From the NCBI GenBank assembly GCA_002422085.1, contig DISZ01000003.1, forward strand, positions 1-64,000: a stretch of 64,000 bases of DNA, read 5' to 3'. The notes beneath the pieces are model-generated. The model did not search any database. It was not told the DNA's origin and was given only the letters and a program-made list of their open reading frames with translations. Every line of letters starts with the position of its first letter. Positions within the stretch are counted from its first letter, which is position 1. A program made the position numbers and the translations under genes. This document shows positions 18,256 to 27,060 of this stretch, one piece after another. The DNA comes from Rhodobacteraceae bacterium UBA6197. GTDB taxonomy: Bacteria > Pseudomonadota > Alphaproteobacteria > Rhodobacterales > Rhodobacteraceae.

Positions 18256-19398
18256 TCAGGCGAGCAGGCGGCCCGCGATGATGTTGCGTTGAATTTCCGA
18301 TGAGCCTTCGTAGATGCGCATGATACGCAGATCGCGAAGGTGACGCTCGAGCGGGAAGTCCTGCGTGAAGCCATAGCCGCCATGGATCTGCAGCGCATTG
18401 TCGGCGATGCGCCCTGCGGCTTCAGAGGCAAACAGCTTGGCCTTCGAGGCGGCGGTGGTGAAACGCTGCCCGGCTTGGCGCTGGCGCGCGGCCTCGTGGC
18501 CCAGCAGTTCGGCGGCGGAAAGCTCGGTCGCCATATCCGCCAGCATCCACTGGATGCCCTGCCGGCTGGACAGCGGTTCGCCCCCTATAAGGCGCGATTT
18601 GGCCCAGTCGCGCGCGGCATTCAGCGCGGCGCGGGCGATCCCCACCGCCATCGCCGCCACCTCGGTGCGCCCGTTGTCGAGCACCTTCATCGCGGTGCGA
18701 AACCCCGTGCCTGCCTCGCCAAGGCGGTTTGCATCGGGCACCACGACGTCGATATCAAGCTCCCAGACATGACCGCCGCGCAGCCCCATCGTCTGCTCGA
18801 CCCGGCCCGGAATAAGGCCCGGAGTGCCTTTCTCGATCACGAAAGCCGAGATCCCGCGATGGCCCGCCTCGGGATCGGTGACGCAGTAAAGCACGATGAA
18901 ATCGGCCACGCCGCCATTCGAGATGAAACACTTCTTGCCCTTGATGCGCCAGTCCGCGCCCTCGCGCGTGGCCCTTGTGCGCATGTCGGCGGGATCAGAG
19001 CCGGCATTGGGCTCGGTCAGCCCGAACGCGCCCAGCATCCGACCCTCGGCAGCCGCCGGCAAAAACCGTTCACGCAAGACATCATCGGCCCCGATCAGCA
19101 GGCTGTCCGTGGCCAGATAATGCGCCGTCAGCGCCGAGACGGTCGAGCCGCAGCCCCCCGCCACGGTCGCCACGGCCTCGAACAGCGCGTGCGCCGAAAT
19201 ATCGGCACCGCCCCAGCGTTCGGGCAGGTTCGCCCCCATCATCCCCGTTTCGGCCAGCGCGGCAAGCTGGTCATGCACGAAAGCGCCCGAGGCATCGGTA
19301 GCGGCGGCCTGCGGGGCAAGAACGTCATTGGAAAAGCGTTCGAGCATATCGAGGAACTGGCGTTCTTCGGGGCTGAGAAGATGGTCATAATCGCTCAT
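18256..19398 (-). CDS. Acyl-CoA dehydrogenase inside the hut operon
   Basis: 380 residues, a normal soluble acyl-CoA dehydrogenase. FAD/substrate motifs are present: LTEPNAGSDPADMRTRA, CFISNGGVADFIVLY and the C-terminal IHGGYGFTQDFPLERHLRDLR with YEGSSEIQRNIIAGR. A catalytic Glu is probably in the YEGSSEIQ region, as in short/branched-chain members. It introduces an alpha-beta double bond into an acyl-CoA. Its ATG overlaps the CoA-transferase stop, and that gene overlaps hutG, so both belong to the histidine operon. Neither is a standard hut enzyme. An acyl-CoA whose dehydrogenation yields urocanoyl-CoA is the obvious candidate substrate. Confidence 0.92.
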   Translation of the reverse strand: MSDYDHLLSPEERQFLDMLERFSNDVLAPQAAATDASGAFVHDQLAALAETGMMGANLPERWGGADISAHALFEAVATVAGGCGSTVSALTAHYLATDSLLIGADDVLRERFLPAAAEGRMLGAFGLTEPNAGSDPADMRTRATREGADWRIKGKKCFISNGGVADFIVLYCVTDPEAGHRGISAFVIEKGTPGLIPGRVEQTMGLRGGHVWELDIDVVVPDANRLGEAGTGFRTAMKVLDNGRTEVAAMAVGIARAALNAARDWAKSRLIGGEPLSSRQGIQWMLADMATELSAAELLGHEAARQRQAGQRFTTAASKAKLFASEAAGRIADNALQIHGGYGFTQDFPLERHLRDLRIMRIYEGSSEIQRNIIAGRLLA

Positions 19399-20588
19399 GA
19401 GGTAGGGTCCTTGATAACGCCGGCGGCGATGAGTTGCGCGATTTGCGCCGTACTCAACCCGGCCTCTTGCAGGATGTCGCGGGTCTCGCCGCCAAGCGCG
19501 GGGGCCCCGGTCGCAGCGAGCAGGGCCTTGCCGTCAAATCGGATGGGCTGACCGACAACCGGTGACTTGCCCAGCCGGTGATGGGGCAGATCCGTGACAA
19601 GGGCGCGCGCGCGGGCGTGATCTGACGCCAGTTGCTCGGCCAGTGTCATGATCGGCGCGGTTGGCACACGCGCCTCGGCAAGGGCGGCAACCACGCTTTG
19701 CGTCGGCTGCGCCCTGCTCCAGCGTTCGATCAGTGCGCGCAGGGCCGCTTCGTTTTGCGTGCGGCTTTCGTCACTGGCAAAGCGCGGGTCGTCAGCGGCT
19801 TCGGGGGCGCCAATCACCCTGCACAGTGCGGCGAACTGGCGCGCGCCCAGCACGGCTATGATCGCGTGACCATCAGCGGTGCGAAAGGCGCCGAACGGCG
19901 TGGAGAGCGGATGCCGGTTGCCGACGCGCGCCACGGGAGTGTCGGAATAGAGGTGGATCGCGTGGCTGGTGGGCAGCATCGCCACGAGGCTGTCGAGCAT
20001 CGCGACATCCAGCACAGCCCCTTGCCCGGTCCGCCCCCGCCCGATCAGCGCGGCCAAAATCGCGACCACGGCATAAAGCCCCGCCGCGATATCGCCCAGC
20101 GCCTCGCCCACCTTGAGAGGTTCGCCACCTTCTTCGCCCGTCGCGTCCATCCAGCCCGACATCGCCTGCGCGACGAGGTCATAGGCGGGCAGCCCCGCCG
20201 CCGGCCCCGCCTGTCCGAAGCCCGAAATGGAGCAATAGACAAGCCCCGGATTGTCGGCGCGCAACGCCTCTGCGCCAAGACCCAGCCGGGCCGCCACGCC
20301 GGGGCGGAAGTTCTCGACCACGACATCGCATCGGCTGGCCAGTTGCCGGGCCAGCGCCTGACCCTCGGCGGCCTTGAGGTCGATCACGATCGAGCTTTTG
20401 CCGCGATTTGTCAGTGCGAACAACGCGGATTCCCCGTCTTGAAACGGGCCGATGTGTCGATAGTCATCACCCTGGGGCGGCTCAAGCTTGATGATCTTTG
20501 CCCCCAGATCGGCCAGCAACGCGGTGGCGAACGGCCCCGAAAGCACGCGGGTCAGATCAAGGATGCGCACCCCTTCGAGCGGCTTCAT
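19395..20588 (-). CDS. Class III CoA transferase (CaiB/BaiF family) inside the hut operon
   Basis: 397 residues. The opening MKPLEGVRILDLTRVLSGPFATALLADLGA is the family signature, followed by KLEPPQGDDYRH. The catalytic Asp should lie near ENFRPGVAARLGLG / YDLVAQAMSGWMDATG. Class III enzymes move CoA between carboxylic acids without ATP. ATGA overlaps link it both to hutG upstream and to the acyl-CoA dehydrogenase downstream. Together they could activate and desaturate a carboxylic acid near histidine, with imidazolepropionate the best fit because its dehydrogenated form is urocanate, the HutU substrate. A different acid (for example a C4-C5 acid from another source) cannot be excluded. Confidence 0.92.
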   Translation of the reverse strand: MKPLEGVRILDLTRVLSGPFATALLADLGAKIIKLEPPQGDDYRHIGPFQDGESALFALTNRGKSSIVIDLKAAEGQALARQLASRCDVVVENFRPGVAARLGLGAEALRADNPGLVYCSISGFGQAGPAAGLPAYDLVAQAMSGWMDATGEEGGEPLKVGEALGDIAAGLYAVVAILAALIGRGRTGQGAVLDVAMLDSLVAMLPTSHAIHLYSDTPVARVGNRHPLSTPFGAFRTADGHAIIAVLGARQFAALCRVIGAPEAADDPRFASDESRTQNEAALRALIERWSRAQPTQSVVAALAEARVPTAPIMTLAEQLASDHARARALVTDLPHHRLGKSPVVGQPIRFDGKALLAATGAPALGGETRDILQEAGLSTAQIAQLIAAGVIKDPTS

Positions 20589-21394
20589 GCGCGCAACTCC
20601 GGGGCGAGGGTTTCCAGCGCGCCGAGGATTTCAGCCAGATGCGGGCGCAGGCGCGCGGCCTTGTCGGCGCTGATCTCCCAAGGCGGAGCCTCGGCAGCAA
20701 GATGGGTGGATTGCGCCAGCTCCATCTGGATCGCGTGCACGCCGGTCTCGGGCTGCCCGTAGTGGCGCGTGGTCCAGCCGCCCTTGAACCGCCCGTTCAC
20801 GACATGGCTGAACCCCAGGGCGCGCGCGCAGATCGTGGCAGTCACGGTCTCGATCTGGCGGGCGCAACTGGTGTGATTTGCCGTGCCGATGTTGAAATCG
20901 GGCAGCTTTCCCTTGAACAGGAAGGGAATATGCGAACGGATCGAGTGGCAATCATACAAGATCGCCACGCCATGACGCGCCCGCACCCGCGCGATTTCGG
21001 CGCGCAGCGCGGCATGATAGGGCGCATGGAATTGCGCGAGGCGCGTTTCGATCTCGGCGGCGTCGGGTTCGACGGTCCAGATCGGTGTGCCGTCGAAATC
21101 GGTCAGCGGCACCAGCCCCGTCGTGTTCTGACCGGGATAGAGACTGTCATTTTCAGGGCCGCGATTGGCGTCGATCACATAGCGATGAAAGGTGGCCCGC
21201 ACGGTGGTCGCACCCGCAAGCAGCCCCGCGTAAAGGGTATGAATGTTCCAATCGGTATCGGCCAATTCGCGGCCACGATCATTGAGGGCCGCGCGCACAT
21301 TCTGAGGCAACCAGGTGCCGGTATGGGGCAGCCCCAGAATGACCGGGCTGTCGCCTTGCACGACCTCGACCGGGGTGGGCGCGCCCCCGGTCAT
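20585..21394 (-). CDS. hutG: N-formylglutamate deformylase
   Basis: 269 residues of the N-formylglutamate amidohydrolase family. It hydrolyses N-formylglutamate to glutamate and formate, the last step of the five-step histidine pathway that needs HutF. Metal/substrate landmarks: VILGLPHTGTWLP (H near residue 23), ATFHRYVIDANRGPENDSLY, and AILYDCHSIRSHIPFLF. It overlaps hutH by four bases (ATGA) and the CoA transferase by four bases. The presence of hutF on the divergent transcript agrees with this assignment. Confidence 0.95.
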   Translation of the reverse strand: MTGGAPTPVEVVQGDSPVILGLPHTGTWLPQNVRAALNDRGRELADTDWNIHTLYAGLLAGATTVRATFHRYVIDANRGPENDSLYPGQNTTGLVPLTDFDGTPIWTVEPDAAEIETRLAQFHAPYHAALRAEIARVRARHGVAILYDCHSIRSHIPFLFKGKLPDFNIGTANHTSCARQIETVTATICARALGFSHVVNGRFKGGWTTRHYGQPETGVHAIQMELAQSTHLAAEAPPWEISADKAARLRPHLAEILGALETLAPELRA

Positions 21395-22911
21395 GGCGCG
21401 ATCTCCAGCCCGGCGGCGGTGACGAGGGTTTCGTCTTCGACCAACGCTTGCGCCTTCTCCAGATCGGGTGCGAGGTAGCGATCATCCCCCATCGTTGCGA
21501 CATGAACCCGCAGCGCCTCGATCACCTGCGCAAGCCGGGCCGAGGTCGTCAGCGGCGCGCGGAATTCGATGCCCTGCGCGCTGCACATTGCCTCGACGCC
21601 CAGAATCATCGAGAGGTTGCGCGTCATCAGCCCCAGCCGTCGCGCGCCATGGGCGGCCATGCTGACATGGTCTTCCTGGTTGGCGCTGGTGGGCGTGCTG
21701 TCAACCGAGCAGGGCGCGGCGAGATGCTTGTTCTCGCTCATCAGGGCGGCGGTGGTGACCTCGGCGATCATCAGGCCGCTGTTGAGCCCCGGCTTCGGCG
21801 TCAGGAACGGGGGCAAGCCGAAGCTGAGCGCCGGATCGACCATCAGCGCAACACGGCGCTGTGCGATCGCGCCGATCTCGGCCACGGCCAGCGCGATCTG
21901 ATCGGCGGCAAAGGCGACCGGCTCGGCATGGAAATTCCCGCCCGAAACGATGGAGCCATCCGACAGCACGAGCGGGTTGTCGGTGACGGCATTGGCCTCG
22001 GTGATCAGGGTCTGGCCCGCGAAACGCAGCAGATCGAGCGCAGCTCCCGTGACCTGCGGTTGGCAGCGGATGCAGTAAGGGTCCTGCACGCGGGCATCAC
22101 CCTCGCGGTGGCTTTCGCGGATCTCGCTGCCCTGCAGAAGCGCGCGCATCGCGGCGGCCACGTCGATCTGGCCACGATGGCCGCGCAGGCTGTGAATCTC
22201 TGCTCGGGTCGGGGCGGTCGAGCCCATGATCGCGTCGGTCGACATCGCACCGGTCACGATGGCGGTGCGCAGGCAGGTCATCGCGCGAAACAGCCCGACC
22301 AGCGCCAGCGCGGTCGAGAACTGCGTGCCATTGATCAGCGCCAGCCCTTCCTTGGCGCCCAGCGTCACCGGGGCAAGCCCGGCGACGGCCAGCGCCTGCG
22401 CACCGGGGCGGCGCTGATCGTCGAAGATCGCCTCGCCCTCGCCGATCATCACCGCCGCCATATGGGCCAGCGGCGCCAGATCGCCCGAGGCGCCGACGCT
22501 GCCTTGCTCGGGCACGACCGGGGTCACGCCACGCGCCAGCATTCCTTCAAGCAGCGCCACGATCTCGGGACGCACGCCCGAAGCCCCGCGCCCGAGGCTG
22601 AGCAGCTTGAGCGCCATCATCAGCCGGGTGGCAGGCGCCGACAGGGGCGCGCCCACGCCACAGCAATGCGACAGGATCAGGTTGCGTTGCAGCGTGGCCG
22701 TATCCTCTGGCGCGATGCGCACCGAGGCCAGCTTGCCAAAACCGGTATTCACCCCGTAGACCGCCGCGTTGCCCGCGGCAGCCGCCGCAATCCGCCCCGC
22801 AGAGGTCGCGATTGCAGGGGCCGTGCGCGGGTCGAGCCGCGCCGCCGCCCCCGTGCGCCAAAGGTTTTCAAGTTGCGCAAGGTGCGTCTCGCCCGGAATC
22901 AGTGTCAGCAT
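21391..22911 (-). CDS. hutH: Histidine ammonia-lyase
   Basis: 506 residues from ATG 22911. It deaminates histidine to urocanate. The MIO cofactor triad Ala141-Ser142-Gly143 is in GSVGASGDLAPLAHM. The Tyr in VYGVNTGFGK (residues 51-60) and the QDPYCIRCQPQV, SGGNFHAEP and NQEDHVSM blocks are all in place. The start overlaps the end of hutI (stop at 22905-22907) by seven bases. A longer in-frame extension upstream is read through from the hutI region and is not part of this gene. Expected to be a cytosolic tetramer. Confidence 0.97.
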   Translation of the reverse strand: MLTLIPGETHLAQLENLWRTGAAARLDPRTAPAIATSAGRIAAAAAGNAAVYGVNTGFGKLASVRIAPEDTATLQRNLILSHCCGVGAPLSAPATRLMMALKLLSLGRGASGVRPEIVALLEGMLARGVTPVVPEQGSVGASGDLAPLAHMAAVMIGEGEAIFDDQRRPGAQALAVAGLAPVTLGAKEGLALINGTQFSTALALVGLFRAMTCLRTAIVTGAMSTDAIMGSTAPTRAEIHSLRGHRGQIDVAAAMRALLQGSEIRESHREGDARVQDPYCIRCQPQVTGAALDLLRFAGQTLITEANAVTDNPLVLSDGSIVSGGNFHAEPVAFAADQIALAVAEIGAIAQRRVALMVDPALSFGLPPFLTPKPGLNSGLMIAEVTTAALMSENKHLAAPCSVDSTPTSANQEDHVSMAAHGARRLGLMTRNLSMILGVEAMCSAQGIEFRAPLTTSARLAQVIEALRVHVATMGDDRYLAPDLEKAQALVEDETLVTAAGLEIAP

Positions 22912-24083
22912 TTTCGGCCTCCGAAATAGCGGCTGTGAAGAGGGTTGAAGCCGATGCGATAGGTCAGCTCGGCAGGATCGGTCACTTCCCACACGGCAAG
23001 ATCGGCGCGCATGCCCGGGGCAAGGCGGCCGCAATCGCCCAACCCCAACGCCTGTGCGGCGTTGCGGGTCACGGCGTTGAGGCATTCCGTCGGCGTCAGG
23101 CGAAACAGCGTCGCGCCCATGTTCATCGTCAGCAGCAGCGACGTGAGCGGCGAGGTGCCGGGATTGCAATCGGTGGCCAGCGCCATCGCGCAGCCCGCCG
23201 CGCGAAACGCGGCAATCGGGGGCAGCTGGGTTTCGCGCAGGGTGTAGAACGCACCGGGCAGCAGCACCGCGATGCTTCCGGCAGCCGCCAGCGCCTCGGC
23301 ATCCGCGACAGTCGCATATTCGATGTGATCGGCAGAAAGCCCCTTGCGCGCCGCGACAAGCTGCGCGCCGCCCTGATGGCTGAGCTGTTCGGCATGCAGC
23401 TTGACCGGCAGGCCCAGTTCTTGCGCGACATCGAAGACGCGCGCCATCTGAGCGGCGGAAAAGGCGATGCTCTCGCAAAACCCGTCCACCGCATCGACAA
23501 GCCCTGCGGCATGGGCCGCGCGCAGACCGGCGATCACAACCTCGTCGAGATAGGCCTCGGCACGCCCGGCATATTCGGGGGGCAGCGCATGGGCGGCAAG
23601 CCAGGTCGTCACGATGCGCACCGCGCGCAGCTCTGCCAGCCTCCGCGCCGCGCGCAGCATCTTGATCTCGTCTTCAACCGCCAGCCCGTAGCCCGATTTG
23701 ACCTCGACCACCGCCACGCCCTCGGACAGCAGCGCATCAAGCCGGGGCAAGGCCGAGGCCACCAGATCGTCTTCGCTGGCCGCGCGTGTCGCATTCACCG
23801 TCGAGAGGATGCCGCCACCGCTCTTGGCGATCTCTTCGTAGCTTGCACCCTCCAGGCGTTTTTCGAATTCCCGCGCGCGGCTGCCGCCATGGACCAGATG
23901 CGTATGGCAATCGATCAACGCGGGCGTCACCAGCCGACCGCCCAGATCCTCGCCCTCAGCCGCCCCCTCGCCAATCGCCGCGATGCGCCCGTCCTCAATG
24001 CGTATCCAGCCATTGAAAACGCGATTTCCGGTCTCTTCGGTGCAAGGGACGAGGGTGGCATTGGTGAGGGTGATCTGGGTCAT
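22905..24083 (-). CDS. hutI: Imidazolonepropionase
   Basis: 392 residues from ATG 24083, the first gene of the minus-strand operon. It hydrolyses imidazolone-5-propionate to N-formimino-L-glutamate. It has the amidohydrolase metal motif TPALIDCHTHLVHGG, the substrate stretch RAREFEKRLEGASYEEIAKSGGGI, SVKLHAEQLSHQGG in mid-protein and ALATDCNPGTSPLTSLLL near the end. A longer reading to 24599 runs through the hutF coding region on the other strand and is not real. The promoter with a perfect TTGACA lies 52-57 bases upstream of the start codon. Confidence 0.97.
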   Translation of the reverse strand: MTQITLTNATLVPCTEETGNRVFNGWIRIEDGRIAAIGEGAAEGEDLGGRLVTPALIDCHTHLVHGGSRAREFEKRLEGASYEEIAKSGGGILSTVNATRAASEDDLVASALPRLDALLSEGVAVVEVKSGYGLAVEDEIKMLRAARRLAELRAVRIVTTWLAAHALPPEYAGRAEAYLDEVVIAGLRAAHAAGLVDAVDGFCESIAFSAAQMARVFDVAQELGLPVKLHAEQLSHQGGAQLVAARKGLSADHIEYATVADAEALAAAGSIAVLLPGAFYTLRETQLPPIAAFRAAGCAMALATDCNPGTSPLTSLLLTMNMGATLFRLTPTECLNAVTRNAAQALGLGDCGRLAPGMRADLAVWEVTDPAELTYRIGFNPLHSRYFGGRKC

Positions 24084-24098
24084 GGGCTCGATTCGTGC

Positions 24099-24129
24099 TT
24101 GATTTGAAAATAATATGTCTGCACATAAT
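24099..24129 (+). promoter_or_regulatory. Predicted hutF-hutC promoter
   Basis: On the plus strand TTGATT (24099-24104) and CATAAT (24124-24129) are 19 bases apart, a weaker sigma-70 promoter pointing at hutF (ATG 24156). It overlaps the same palindrome, so both divergent transcripts can be controlled by one repressor dimer. Confidence 0.5.
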
Positions 24130-24140
24130 AAGCGTGTCAA
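24112..24140 (-). promoter_or_regulatory. Predicted hutI promoter
   Basis: On the minus strand TTGACA (24140-24135) is followed after 17 bases by CATATT (24117-24112), a good sigma-70 promoter aimed at hutI (ATG 24083). The palindrome at 24114-24127 covers the end of the spacer and the -10 box, so a bound repressor would block it. Confidence 0.65.
24114..24127. promoter_or_regulatory. Putative HutC operator
   Basis: TATGTCTGCACATA is an inverted repeat with perfect 5-bp arms (TATGT / ACATA) and a 4-base centre. It sits in the 72-base gap between hutI and hutF and overlaps both predicted promoters. Palindromes of about this size are typical for GntR/HutC regulators, and hutC is encoded just downstream of hutF. 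Urocanate is the usual inducer of HutC. Confidence 0.6.
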
Positions 24141-24155
24141 CACGGAGATTCGATC

Positions 24156-25526
24156 ATGCGAACGATCTGGGCGCGCAGGGCGCTGGTGATGAATTCCTGG
24201 GCGGAAGCGGTAAGAATTGACCTTGGCGAGGATGGTCGGATCGGCGCCGTGATCGCGGGGGCCGACTGCCCGCCGGATGCGAAACGCGTCGAAACGCTGC
24301 TGCCCGCGCCGGCCAATCTGCATAGCCACGCCTTTCAGCGCGCAATGGCGGGGCTGTCCGAGCGGCGCGGCGCCGATCCGCAAGACAGCTTCTGGACCTG
24401 GCGGCAGTTGATGTATCGCTTCCTCGACCGGCTGATGCCCGACGACATTCAGGCGATTGCAGCTTTCGTGCAGATGGAGATGCTCGAAGCGGGCTATGCC
24501 ACCAATGTCGAGTTCCATTACCTGCATCACGCGCCCGACGGTCGCCCCTATGCCGATCTTGCCGAAATGGCGGGGCGGATCACGGCGGCGGCGGCGCAAA
24601 CGGGGATCGGGCTGACGCTGCTGCCCGTGCTATACAGCTATGGCGGGCTGGATCGGCGTGCGCTGGTCAAGGGGCAGGATCGTTTCGGCAACGAACCCGA
24701 CCGCTTTGCCCGTCTTGTCGAGGGTGCGCGCGCCCATGTCGCGACGCTGGGGGCCGATAGCGGGCTGGGCATCGCACCCCATAGTCTGCGCGCCGTCGAT
24801 GCAGCCGGTCTTCAGGCGGCGATATCGCTTGCAGGCAGCGCGCCGATCCACATCCACCTTGCCGAGCAGCTTGCCGAAGTCGATGAGGTCAAGGCCGCCA
24901 CCGGTCGCCGCCCCGTCGAGTGGCTTCTCGAAAATGCACCGGTCGATGCGCGCTGGTGCCTGATCCATGCCACCCAGATGCTGCCCGCCGAGACCGAGGC
25001 GCTTGCCGCCACCGGCGCGGTTGCCGGGCTTTGCCCGATCACCGAGTCGAGCCTGGGTGACGGAATCTTCGACGGCGTGCGCTGGCGCGCGGCGGGGGGC
25101 GCGTTCGGCATCGGCTCGGACAGCAATATCCGGATCTCGCTGACCGAAGAGCTGCGCACGCTGGAATATTCGCAACGCCTGCGCGACCGCAGACGCGCCG
25201 TGCTGGCCGATGCGGATCGCTCGACGGGACGGGTATTGTTCCAGGGCGCGGTCGAGGGCGGCGCGCTGGCGGCGGGCCGTGCCAGCGGGGCCATCGCGAC
25301 AGGGCTTTGGGCGGATCTGCTGGCGCTTGACGATCTGGGACCCGATGGTCGAGGAAAGGCCGAAGACAGTCTACTGGATACCTGGATCTTCGCGCGCGAC
25401 GACCGCTCGGTGCGCGATGTCTGGTCAGCCGGGCGCCACGTGGTGCAGGATGGGCGCCATAATCAACGCGATGCGATCGTGACCGCCTATGCGCGGGTCA
25501 TGGAGCGGCTGGGGCATGAGGTGTGA
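24156..25526 (+). CDS. hutF: Formimidoylglutamate deiminase
   Basis: 456 residues, an amidohydrolase that turns formiminoglutamate into N-formylglutamate and ammonia. The metal motif NLHSHAFQRAMAGL near residue 50, MLEAGYATNVEFHYLHH, PIHIHLAEQLAEVDE and GIGSDSNIRISLTEELR are all in family order. With hutG on the divergent transcript it completes the five-step route, so the organism gains a second ammonia and a formate per histidine. Its stop overlaps the start of hutC. Confidence 0.95.
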   Translation: MRTIWARRALVMNSWAEAVRIDLGEDGRIGAVIAGADCPPDAKRVETLLPAPANLHSHAFQRAMAGLSERRGADPQDSFWTWRQLMYRFLDRLMPDDIQAIAAFVQMEMLEAGYATNVEFHYLHHAPDGRPYADLAEMAGRITAAAAQTGIGLTLLPVLYSYGGLDRRALVKGQDRFGNEPDRFARLVEGARAHVATLGADSGLGIAPHSLRAVDAAGLQAAISLAGSAPIHIHLAEQLAEVDEVKAATGRRPVEWLLENAPVDARWCLIHATQMLPAETEALAATGAVAGLCPITESSLGDGIFDGVRWRAAGGAFGIGSDSNIRISLTEELRTLEYSQRLRDRRRAVLADADRSTGRVLFQGAVEGGALAAGRASGAIATGLWADLLALDDLGPDGRGKAEDSLLDTWIFARDDRSVRDVWSAGRHVVQDGRHNQRDAIVTAYARVMERLGHEV

Positions 25527-26239
25527 ACGTGGTCAAGGGGGATGGGTCCGACAGTTCGGTCAGCTGGCAATCCATTCGCGACACAATGATGACGCGGATC
25601 CGCGCGCAGGACTACGCGCCCGGTGAACTGATCCCGAACGAGGTGGATCTGGCCGCCGAATTCGGCTGCGCGCGCGCCACCGTGAACCGGGCGTTGCGCG
25701 ACCTTGCGACTTCGGGTTTCCTCGATCGGCGGCGCAAGGCGGGCACGCGCGTGCGCGAGGCGCCCCGGCGCAAGGCGACGCTTTCCATTCCGCTGACACG
25801 CGCCGAGGTCGAGTCCAGCGGCGCGCGCTATGACTACCGCCTGCTGGAGCGCGCGATCGAAACGCCGCCGCCCTTGGTGCGCGAAACGCTGAAACTGTCG
25901 GGCACAGAGCGGTTGCTGCATGTCAAAAGCCTGCATCTTGCCGATGATGTGCCACATATGTTTGAAGACCGCTGGATCGTTCTGGAGACCGTGCCCGCCA
26001 TCGAAACGGTGGATCTTGCGAAAACCAGCCCCAATGTGTGGCTCGTGCGCCATTTGCCCTACACGCATGGGACGATGGAATTTCTCGCCGAAACCGCGGG
26101 CGCGCGATCCAGGCATTTGATTTGCGCCGACGACGATCCGGTCTTGACGATGCTGCGCGTCACTTGGCTGGACGCATCCCCGATCACCTTCGCGCGACAG
26201 TCCTTTTCGCCCTCCCACCGGATGCGCCTCGAGTTGTGA
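25523..26239 (+). CDS. hutC: GntR-family histidine utilisation repressor
   Basis: 238 residues with a GTG start that overlaps the hutF stop. The N-terminal winged helix-turn-helix (about 15-80) includes LIPNEVDLAAEFGCARATVNRALRDL and GTRVREAP. The C-terminal UTRA ligand domain (about 90-235) has the ERLLHVKSLHLADDVPHMFEDRWI and late FARQSFSPSHRMRL blocks seen in HutC. It should bind the palindrome in the hutI-hutF gap and release it with urocanate. The overlap with hutF implies autoregulation. Confidence 0.93.
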   Translation: MNVVKGDGSDSSVSWQSIRDTMMTRIRAQDYAPGELIPNEVDLAAEFGCARATVNRALRDLATSGFLDRRRKAGTRVREAPRRKATLSIPLTRAEVESSGARYDYRLLERAIETPPPLVRETLKLSGTERLLHVKSLHLADDVPHMFEDRWIVLETVPAIETVDLAKTSPNVWLVRHLPYTHGTMEFLAETAGARSRHLICADDDPVLTMLRVTWLDASPITFARQSFSPSHRMRLEL

Positions 26240-26529
26240 CCCCGACGCAGCCGGCGCCAGCATGTCCGACATCAAATGTCGGCGTGATGCGCCTGCGGAT
26301 TTGCGCGCGCCTTGCTTCGCTGCGCTCAACAGACGAGAAACGGACAACGCCTTTTGCCGCCACCGACAGCACGCATCCTGCATTGGAGCGATATCGCCCG
26401 CTTTGATCGTCCAACCCAATCAACAAGAACGCAAACGATATCCATGACTTAATCAAGATTCACTCTGCCCCCTGTCTCCAAGGCCCAGAAACCAAAGAGT
26501 TACCACCCGCGCGGCCCCCCAGACGGGCT

Positions 26530-27060
26530 TTGGGACGCAAGGCGCTCGCCGTGGGCGCTTTTTCCGTCTTGGGCCCACATCCGCAACAACCTGCCCGATC
26601 CGTTCAGACCCACGGGGAAGGTGGCGTTCGATCAAACTCGAGAACGACCCATCACGGCCCGGCTGCTTGCGATCCGATTGCCGCCGATACCCGCCACGAA
26701 TGGCATGGCGGGGTGTGGCTCGCTCTTGCAGCGAAGCCCATCCCATCCACAAGCGAAGCGCCTCGCCCTCGTGGTCAAAAGCCCGTCAAGGATGGTGCGG
26801 CGGGCAAGTGATCGCCTCGAGGATCTCATCCAGATGTTGGCATCAACGGCTCGACCGCATACCCGAAACCTGCCGCTTGCCGATTTCTGCGGCGAACAGC
26901 GGGACAAACCTGCCCCATCGGAACCGGTAGTGCCCCGTGACCTGATCGTGATCCCCCGCTCCTGAAGAACGTCCGCCACGTTACAAAGCGAGAGGCGACA
27001 CCGGACCTGCATCCTCACGGCAAGGCGGTTGATCCCGAGCGAGGTCCGATGGGGCGAAAA
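26530..27060 (-). pseudogene. Degenerate IS6-family transposase remnant
   Basis: Pieces of an IS6-type transposase are spread over several minus-strand frames. INRLAVRMQV and CRLSLCNVADVLQERGI (27050-26950) match the N-terminal LAVR-Y-RY-LS-RDV---L-ERGI block. GRFVPLFAAEIGKRQV (about 26915-26870), HLDEILEAI (about 26840-26812, with the first catalytic Asp) and RAFDHEGEALRLW (about 26785-26747, the D-x-G-E block) follow in order. Frame changes and stops show the element is dead. I saw no terminal repeats. Confidence 0.7.

Noticed and set aside
22912..23478. Upstream extension of the hutH reading frame (189 extra codons)
   Set aside because: It lies within hutI in another frame; ATG 22911 gives the standard hutH length with the MIO motif at the normal place.
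24084..24599. Upstream extension of the hutI frame
   Set aside because: It is antisense to the start of hutF and contains no hutI features; ATG 24083 follows a clear promoter.
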